Positions 58,358 to 64,000 of a stretch of 64,000 nt of DNA are shown piece after piece (position 1 is the stretch's first letter; each line of letters starts with the position of its first letter). Made by a program: the position numbers and the translations under genes. The notes under the pieces were generated by a model. That model saw only the letters and a program-made list of their open reading frames with translations. It searched no databases and was not told where the DNA came from. Source of the stretch: Kazachstania africana CBS 2517 (taxonomy: Eukaryota; Ascomycota; Saccharomycetes; Saccharomycetales; Saccharomycetaceae); assembly GCF_000304475.1 (NCBI RefSeq), contig NC_018945.1, forward strand, positions 824,591 through 888,590. The letters are read 5' to 3'.

Positions 58358-59234
58358 TCAATTTGGCCCGTTTGATCTTCTAATTAGATTTATCATTATC
58401 TCTTGATCCATTTTCGTTAAATCTTGACATTGCATACTTACATTTTCACTGCATATTTCCAATCTGCTCATTAAATTCACCTTCAGCTTTACAAGTTCAT
58501 TCCATGCATTCACTACAAATCGACAATATGTTTTATCCTCCCTCGTCGAAGTTAACAACACTTGCCGAAATTTCTGAATTGATTCATCAAATATTTAGTA
58601 GGTATACTTAGTGCCTATAAAATTTAAGTAAATCATAAGTTTTAAAAAGGCACTAAGATTCAAACATAGTGTGCTTCGGCAATGTTCTTCATTTTCTATA
58701 ATATGATGATAATAGCTAATAATGCTCATGTCTGAAGCTTTCAGAAGGACGATTGCGGTAGCTCTTTTTAGTATATGCAATGCTGTCTCATCGCTTTTTG
58801 TACATAGGAAGGAAAGAGTCATAAATAACATTATCACTGGTATGACACTTTTCAAGCAGTTTTGTTCTCTCAATTGAAATAGAATATGACGTGGCACAAA
58901 AGAAGCTAAAAAAGTCTCTACCACGGTTAATATTGCAATGGAAACAACTAGACAGAGGTACAATCCATATGTGATGTACTGAAAGGATACTACCGCTATC
59001 AAAACTGAAGAACATAGGTAAATAATCAAAATAATTCACTGTCAATCTCTCTGCCTTTTGCAAAGAAGAAGAGTCTTCTGAAAGATTTACATATTTATCA
59101 CTTGGAATATGGGAAAATTGATATAGTAAGCTAACGAACGCACAAATGTCTACTACTGCAATTGGAAAGCATATCCATGATTTTTCCTTGATAAATGATA
59201 AAAAAGTTGTTATTTTATAATTGGCACATGTCAT
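58358..59234 (-). pseudogene. Broken multi-pass membrane protein gene: one frameshift and one stop
   Basis: An ATG frame starts at 59234 (MTCANYKITTFLSFIKEKSW, first hydrophobic segment ICFPIAVVDICAFVSLLY). Its membrane-like character passes to a second frame near 59010-59040, which continues with YLCSSVLIAVVSF, GLYLCLVVSIAILTVVETFL and SVIPVIMLFMTLSFL. That frame reaches a TAA at 58595-58597. The same frame then resumes directly for 78 sense codons (IFDESIQKFRQVL ... to TGA at 58358), a soluble, mostly helical tail. Together this gives about 290 codons with four or five spans. The family is not recognised; fungal subtelomeric membrane families such as DUP/COS were considered but no signature was found. 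It lies about 280 bp downstream of the secreted-protein gene on the same strand. Confidence 0.5.
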
Positions 59235-59511
59235 GATTGAGCAGAAGAAGAGTTGACCTATAAATATCTCAATCGATGGTAAACTTATTTTTTCATCATA
59301 ATCGGCATGGACGTTTTCTTAATGTCAGTGAATTCCTTTACAGTCAACAAAGTCTACCGGAGCTTTATTGGAAGCATATTATATTATTTTTTTACGCTTT
59401 TATAACGCAGCTTTCTATAAGATATTTTATGCACGATAAAAAAAAGAGACAATTTTTGAAATCGAAATGCGTTTGCCGGGAAGCATGCTAAAAAAACATA
59501 AATTATAAAGC

Positions 59512-60386
59512 TTAGTATGTATTACATAAATTAGCATCACAATCGCTGTCAAGGCCTCCGTAAGCATCGAAATATACCTCCCCATGTAGAGCCACACTTG
59601 ATCCAGCTGTGGAAGAGTCTCCAAAACAGGCACAGTATTTCTGAGCAACATTAGTGCCTACGTACTCTCCAAATTCACTGGCAATATACTCAAATTCGTC
59701 ACCTTCTTTTGGAAATTTGTCCCAAAGGTCTTGATTTCCATCATAGTACTCGTAGCTTGCCCAAGTTATACTGCTGGCCCAACCTCTTTTCATTAGTTTT
59801 GTTGTATTTCCACTGTAATATGCCATTTTGTTTTGGTAATGAAGTTCAGGCATAAACATATCGTCTGTGGTTACCGAAACAGTAGTAATATTTAAATACT
59901 CGTTATAAGCGTACTCGACATATCCCTTCACAAGTAGGTTTGAGTTTAAATTCTCTGCCGACATTAAAGGAATGTAGTTGCTGATATAAGAAGGACTTGA
60001 TACATTAGTTAGATCGTACCAATGGAAAGTGTTGTTTCCTGCGAGTCCTACACCAGTGCCATTTAAATGAGTAACTTCTACATTTTTGGTATTAAAGTTC
60101 CGTTTAGATGTAACCGAGTCCGCAGTCGAACTTGTGGTGATATAGTGTCCAACGGACGCAAATATTGTATAAGCTAGGGAAATAATACAGGAAACACCAG
60201 TAATCGTATTTACTGTCGTAAGAGCAACACTGCACAAACCAGCAGTGATAGTTGATCCCGCGCAACTTGGGCAGCGTAAAAAGAGGCATCTCCACCTAGA
60301 AATCTTTCCCCATGCGAAATAATTAGAATAGGGAATAGTATAAGCAAAAGAACTTGGTTCCAGTTCTTGACTGAACACTTCGACAT
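59512..60386 (-). pseudogene. K1-killer-like secreted protein gene with a frameshift after the signal peptide
   Basis: The only ATG start (60386) opens a frame with a convincing signal peptide (hydrophobic core VLLLILFPILIIS) that stops at 60210. The bulk of the gene lies in a second frame, open from above 60378 down to 59512 (about 285 codons) but without an ATG. That frame has a cysteine pair, a long hydrophobic region (about 40-80), a dibasic Lys-Arg at 60105-60100 suited to Kex2 cleavage, several N-glycosylation sites and a Cys-rich, Ser/Gly/Asp-rich end with five cysteines. Signal peptide, hydrophobic helices, glycosylated middle, Kex2 site and Cys-rich end is the general order of K1-type killer preprotoxins, of which chromosomal relatives are known in several yeasts. 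Joining the frames needs a one-base shift (loss of one base, or -1 slippage). Toxin identity is an inference; a non-toxic secreted protein is possible. Confidence 0.45.
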
Positions 60387-61394
60387 GCTGAAAATCGCCC
60401 TGTCGTAATCATTGAATGAGACCTTACAGTTGCAACAATCCTGCCCCTATATATTTAAAATTTGGCTGACGCTTCTTTGTCATTTGCAGCCAATAATGCA
60501 CACCCAACATGTTTCTCTTATCAACCGTATAGGATGAAAATGCTTTATAGTCAGTGTATTATTATGCTACTGCCTAAATGTCTATTTTGCGACTGTCCTG
60601 TCTTGCATTCGCAGAAAACACATTCATCCTCTGCGGTCCTCAACAAATTTTTCTGCACTACCCACTTAATGTAAAAAGGGCAGCATCATATCTCATGAAG
60701 ATTCAAAATGGGCAAGAATCAAGAATTTGTATCACCATAAACAGAAAAAGAAAATCTTGGCTGTACTATATAAGGCCTAAAATAGTAAGTTGAACCCACT
60801 TTAAGTACGTAGATTAGCTTCTAGGTTTGTTCTTTTAATGCATAAATAACAGACTGGCACACAAAACTATTTAAAAATACATAGTTTTGATAAATACTGT
60901 GAAATTACCCATTTATGGCATTTTATGGCCGTGCATATGCGAAAGATAAACCACTAGCGCTGTCATAGGTCTGGCTAGTTACCTCGTATAAACTAGAGCA
61001 AAAAATGGCAATAAATTGGGAAAATCCGGTAAATCAAGGGACACTAGGGCAGAAAGTGTCAGAATGAACAAATTCTTATTCAATATCTTGATTTTGTACG
61101 TAAATGATACGAACATGGACTAAATTGTTCTTTTTAGAACTTTTATTGTCACATTTTGACCGGAATACTAGTTTATTCTCAAGTATTAACTTGTAAACAA
61201 ATTGTTTAACAATTCGTGTCGACTACTCATAGTATAGATTTGGCTCGCAAAGTGGCATTATCAAGTATGATAATGTTCGGTTCAATGTAGTTACTGGCAC
61301 CTATTTCAGTGCAAAATTTATGAACTGTGATATATAGTTATGGTATACGGACTCAATCTTTCGTTCTTGAAGATTATTTGTAGCTCAAGTACTT
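60387..61394. other. Gene-poor stretch
   Basis: About 1 kb including the upstream region of the frameshifted secreted gene. Short plus-strand frames (60462-60793) are not protein-like. Nothing else recognised. Confidence 0.45.
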
Positions 61395-61710
61395 CGTAAC
61401 TAGCAGTAATCATAAAAAAGCGGCCAGTACAAGAATAAGTTTAAGATGACCTATGTTCTCAAACAAATGATCCAACAAGTAACCAGCAGTAGGAGCGTAA
61501 TCCAAAATCCTTTTCCAATATGCATCTCGTTTATACTTCGATTGGCTGAGAGCACAATCTTGTGGCTTCCTGGACAAATTTTCAATGATATCTATAATCC
61601 CAGAAGCAAATGTCTGACAACATCGTCTTTTAAAGACCAATAATTTCTGGCTGCAAAATGTTTTCTTTCTTCATGCAAGAACCAAAGTTTTATAATCCGC
61701 AGAAATGTTT
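61395..61710. repeat. Dispersed repeat, copy B (pairs with 52862-53180)
   Basis: Same orientation and same extent as copy A. The minus-strand frame here (61640 to 61410, 76 codons) shares FKRRC-QTFASG, PQD-ALS and a hydrophobic C-terminus (GHLKLILVLAAFL) with copy A. Both copies lie upstream, on the same strand, of a secreted-protein gene: copy A by about 0.25 kb, copy B by about 1 kb. Confidence 0.7.
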
Positions 61711-61939
61711 AACGTTTGGTGCGTGTCCGATGGCCGTCTGGGCCTGAAAGGCGTGGATTTGACATCTCAACGTAAGAAATTGAGAGATACTGACGGTTAT
61801 AGTCGTTGGTTCACTTGATAAAGCTATAGATGAGATGTTTATGAATTGTATATAAGAATACCTCGTAGTACGATCGATTGTTTTATTGCAAAGTAAAGAT
61901 TGTCAGTTGTAATGAATGGAATTTGGCAGCAAAAGCATT

Positions 61940-62360
61940 CTAATCAAAATGTACAGTTAATTCAACGTTTTCGCGAGATTGCATTCGGAAACAGTTTAAT
62001 CGATATGAGACATAAAGCTTTCCTGACGTAACTCGTAATGTCAATGTGTCTGTAATAGATAGAGCTATACGCTTAAGTCTTAGACTCTGGTATCTCATTG
62101 CTTGGTTTGAGAGCAATTGGCCATGATACCTACTCTCTTGTAACTCATCTTTCATGTTTAATTCATCACCTCCCACTGCTACAATCACTATAGCTCCTTA
62201 AAAACCTCCACCGTTACTAACACACATTGTACTTATCAATGGGACAGGATCCTACCATCCTCACATCGTACATTAACTCTTGCTGATACGTCACTACAAA
62301 ATTTCTTTTTTCCCCGAATAAGATAAGAACGAAGATCAGACCTTGAAGAATTTGTTCCAT
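61940..62360 (-). pseudogene. Degenerate small secreted protein gene
   Basis: An ATG at 62360 opens a 47-codon frame with a signal-like head (MEQILQGLIFVLILFG) ending at 62217. A neighbouring frame continues (CVSNGGGF), hits a TAA (62198-62200) and runs on from there to 61940 as a protein-like segment (ELNMKDELQESRYHGQLL ... NVELTVHFD). Reading them as one gene needs one frameshift and one stop. Family not recognised. Confidence 0.3.
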
Positions 62361-62415
62361 TGTTCAACGTCGTCGAGAAAAGCAAACAATTAGCATAGCT
62401 AAATATAAGATTTAA

Positions 62416-62772
62416 TCAATGAAAGTTACTATTAACGAACTTTTCTCCCTTGTGAAGGTTGCACTGTTGATAAAAGAAATGTGAAATTATTGCAAAATCA
62501 GTTGTTATACCGATCCTTTCCGAGCCAAAGATATAGCTATTAAACGCACAAGTATTACAACAATATGACGCAATCGACAGATCCGGGATTATAATCTTTG
62601 AATGCAGCTCCCCAGAGCTGCAAAATTTGGTGGAACCATCAGGCTTACCAATTCTGTGAGATGTACGATGGCAGTATTGTCCATAAAGGAAGCACGCTAT
62701 GTACAAGAAACAAAAAAGAATTAGAAGAATATTTGTGGAAACATGCCATTCTGTCTCCTTAAAGGGAAGAAA
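62416..62772 (-). pseudogene. ATG-less Cys-rich frame with signal-like hydrophobic head
   Basis: An open stretch of 118 sense codons with no in-frame ATG. A hydrophobic run (ILLILFCFLYIACFLYG) is followed by a soluble part with about eight cysteines (QYCHRTSH, KFCSSGE, SYCCNTCAF, QQCNLH). It looks like a secreted, disulphide-rich protein missing its start. It overlaps the head of the plus-strand pseudogene by 30 bp. Chance cannot be excluded. Confidence 0.25.
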
Positions 62773-64000
62773 CTACATTTACCTGAAAAGAACACATCCA
62801 ATGTTGAAGAAGTGCCGGAAATTGATGATGTGTTCCACAACGTAGAACAGACAAGGGATAATAGAGTCAGCTCTATGATTGTAGATACCAGCTCTTTCCA
62901 TTTTACTGAAGAAGACTATGACATTATTATGTCATACGATGCAGAGGAAATGAGAGCATTTTCCTGAAGGATTTTGAAGGAAGCTTATGCCAATGCTAGA
63001 GTAAGCTATACTTTGGAAGGGATTTTCATGTTGGTAAAAATGCATTCATCAAGGATTTGACTAAACAAACTGTGGACGAATATGGGAGACGGCTGGCGTA
63101 CCCGCTTTATATTTTGATGAATGGGCACAGATTATCATTTCTCAGAGACGAGGACTTTTTGCCAGAACGAAGAATAGAAGCTTGTACAATCTTGGAAATG
63201 GAGACAGATGCGTCTCCATTTATTACGACATACTTACGATTTATTGACCGAAAGGGGTTGCCACGAATATTTCACGAGATGGGTTCGTTCCTGCTGCTTC
63301 AACTTCAACGAATGGGTGTCATATGGACATCCCTGTCCACGACTCCATGTTAGAGCCTACAGACACATACTGGATGCTATCAAATTGTTTATCAAGGTGT
63401 TTGGTTTTTCAGAGATCAACGAGGAGGAATCACAGAGGGTTGTAGATGATGTCAACATGGGAGCACACTTTTATGGATAGTTCAAAACGTTATACTCGAA
63501 AGTCATGAAAGAGGAGGACATGGCAGCCCGTAACTTTGTCACAACAGACTTGGAAAAGGGTTCTGTCAGTTGGGTACCAAGACTCTGTCGCTAAATTTTA
63601 TTTCACCGACTAAGAATGATCTTCACATAGAATTTGATGCGTGTCAAACAGCTTTGAGAGAATGGTTTACTTTCGGAAGTCCTGTAACTGATTATATGAC
63701 CGTTCTAGGTAATAATAACATTGACCTTATGCAGGAAGATCCAATGACAAATAGTGTATTGAAAATTCTGCCGCAATGCCATGCTGCTCCACATTATTTG
63801 AAATGGGGGAGGCCGGAAGATGCCGTTGTAGCTGAGATCAGAACAAAGGTAATCAAACTCATCAATAAGATGACAAAACTTCTCATGTCTGGTGCATGGA
63901 TCTCAACGGGATATTTATATCCCGAACCAGGATGCTGCCTTCTACGCCTTTCCATTCGAGGGCCATGCCAGATGCTGCGGTCAGAGCGAGGGAGAGAGAA
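62743..64000 (+). pseudogene. Multiply broken gene of unknown family, running off the right edge
   Basis: Beginning with an ATG frame at 62743-62967 (75 codons), protein-like sequence continues to the window end but changes phase several times. One frame holds 63057 to about 63210 (TVDEYGRRLAYPLYILMNGHRL ...). A second holds about 63208-63590 with a TAG at 63478-63480 (FNFNEWVSYGHPCPRLHVRA, ILDAIKLFIKVFGFSEINEE). A third is open from about 63540 to 64000 (FISPTKNDLHIEFDACQTAL, then LPQCHAAPHYLKWGRPEDAV). At least three phase changes and two or more internal stops are needed. Total length exceeds 400 codons. Composition is soluble and mildly acidic, with no transmembrane segment. I do not recognise a transposase, reverse transcriptase or helicase motif. 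Confidence 0.5.

Noticed and set aside
61980..62000. TGTTTCCGAA on the minus strand, resembling centromere element CDEIII
   Set aside because: No 80-90 bp highly AT-rich CDEII and no CDEI (RTCACRTG) at the right distance.
45133..64000. Search by eye for Ty-type LTRs (TGTTG...CAACA), tRNA genes and telomeric repeats
   Set aside because: No paired LTR ends, no A/B-box pair and no tandem telomere unit could be supported.

Overview
The window is nuclear DNA from a budding yeast of the family Saccharomycetaceae. Nearly every gene in the left 45 kb is a recognisable one-to-one relative of a Saccharomyces cerevisiae gene. The genes are intronless and tightly packed, and the base composition is AT-rich. 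Gene order follows S. cerevisiae blocks with breaks between them, as in post-genome-duplication genera such as Kazachstania or Naumovozyma. The genus is an inference from gene content and was not measured.

Layout. 1-6.4 kb holds CLG1, KIP3, MDM34 and FRA2 (the YGL215-YGL220 block). 6.5-8.0 kb is COQ6. 8.4-32.5 kb is one long inverted chromosome III block: TRX3, AHC2, SRB8, PTC6, PAT1, FUB1, EGO2, ERS1, SOL2/SOL1, SSK22/SSK2, RSA4, IMG2, CPR4. 33.5-38.1 kb is FRA1-TPO1 (the YLL029-YLL028 pair), followed by NUC1. 40.6-45.1 kb is an amino-acid scavenging cluster typical of subtelomeres: an S-methylmethionine/AdoMet permease (MMP1/SAM3), a homocysteine S-methyltransferase (SAM4/MHT1) and a catabolic serine/threonine deaminase (CHA1).

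From 45 kb to the right edge the character changes abruptly. There are long stretches without genes, scattered gene remnants and a family of apparently secreted proteins. Two intact paralogues lie at 49.7-50.7 and 51.7-52.6 kb. A frameshifted secreted protein with a K1-killer-like layout lies at 59.5-60.4 kb, and two smaller fragments of possibly the same kind lie at 55.0 and 57.5 kb. Two broken multi-pass membrane protein genes lie at 47.1-47.9 and 58.4-59.2 kb. A dispersed repeat occurs at 52.9 and 61.4 kb, a strongly C-depleted tract at 57.8-58.2 kb, and a long multiply broken gene of unknown family runs off the right edge. I read this as a decaying subtelomere in which secreted, possibly antagonistic, proteins and membrane proteins duplicate and die.

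Functional threads: mitochondrial functions (MDM34, COQ6, TRX3, PTC6, IMG2, NUC1); both partners of the Fra1-Fra2 iron-signalling complex, about 27 kb apart; mRNA and transcription control (PAT1, SRB8, AHC2, CLG1); stress signalling (the SSK kinase); and methionine and serine salvage at the subtelomeric boundary. No tRNA, rRNA, centromere or LTR element was recognised. Small ncRNAs could be missed by eye.
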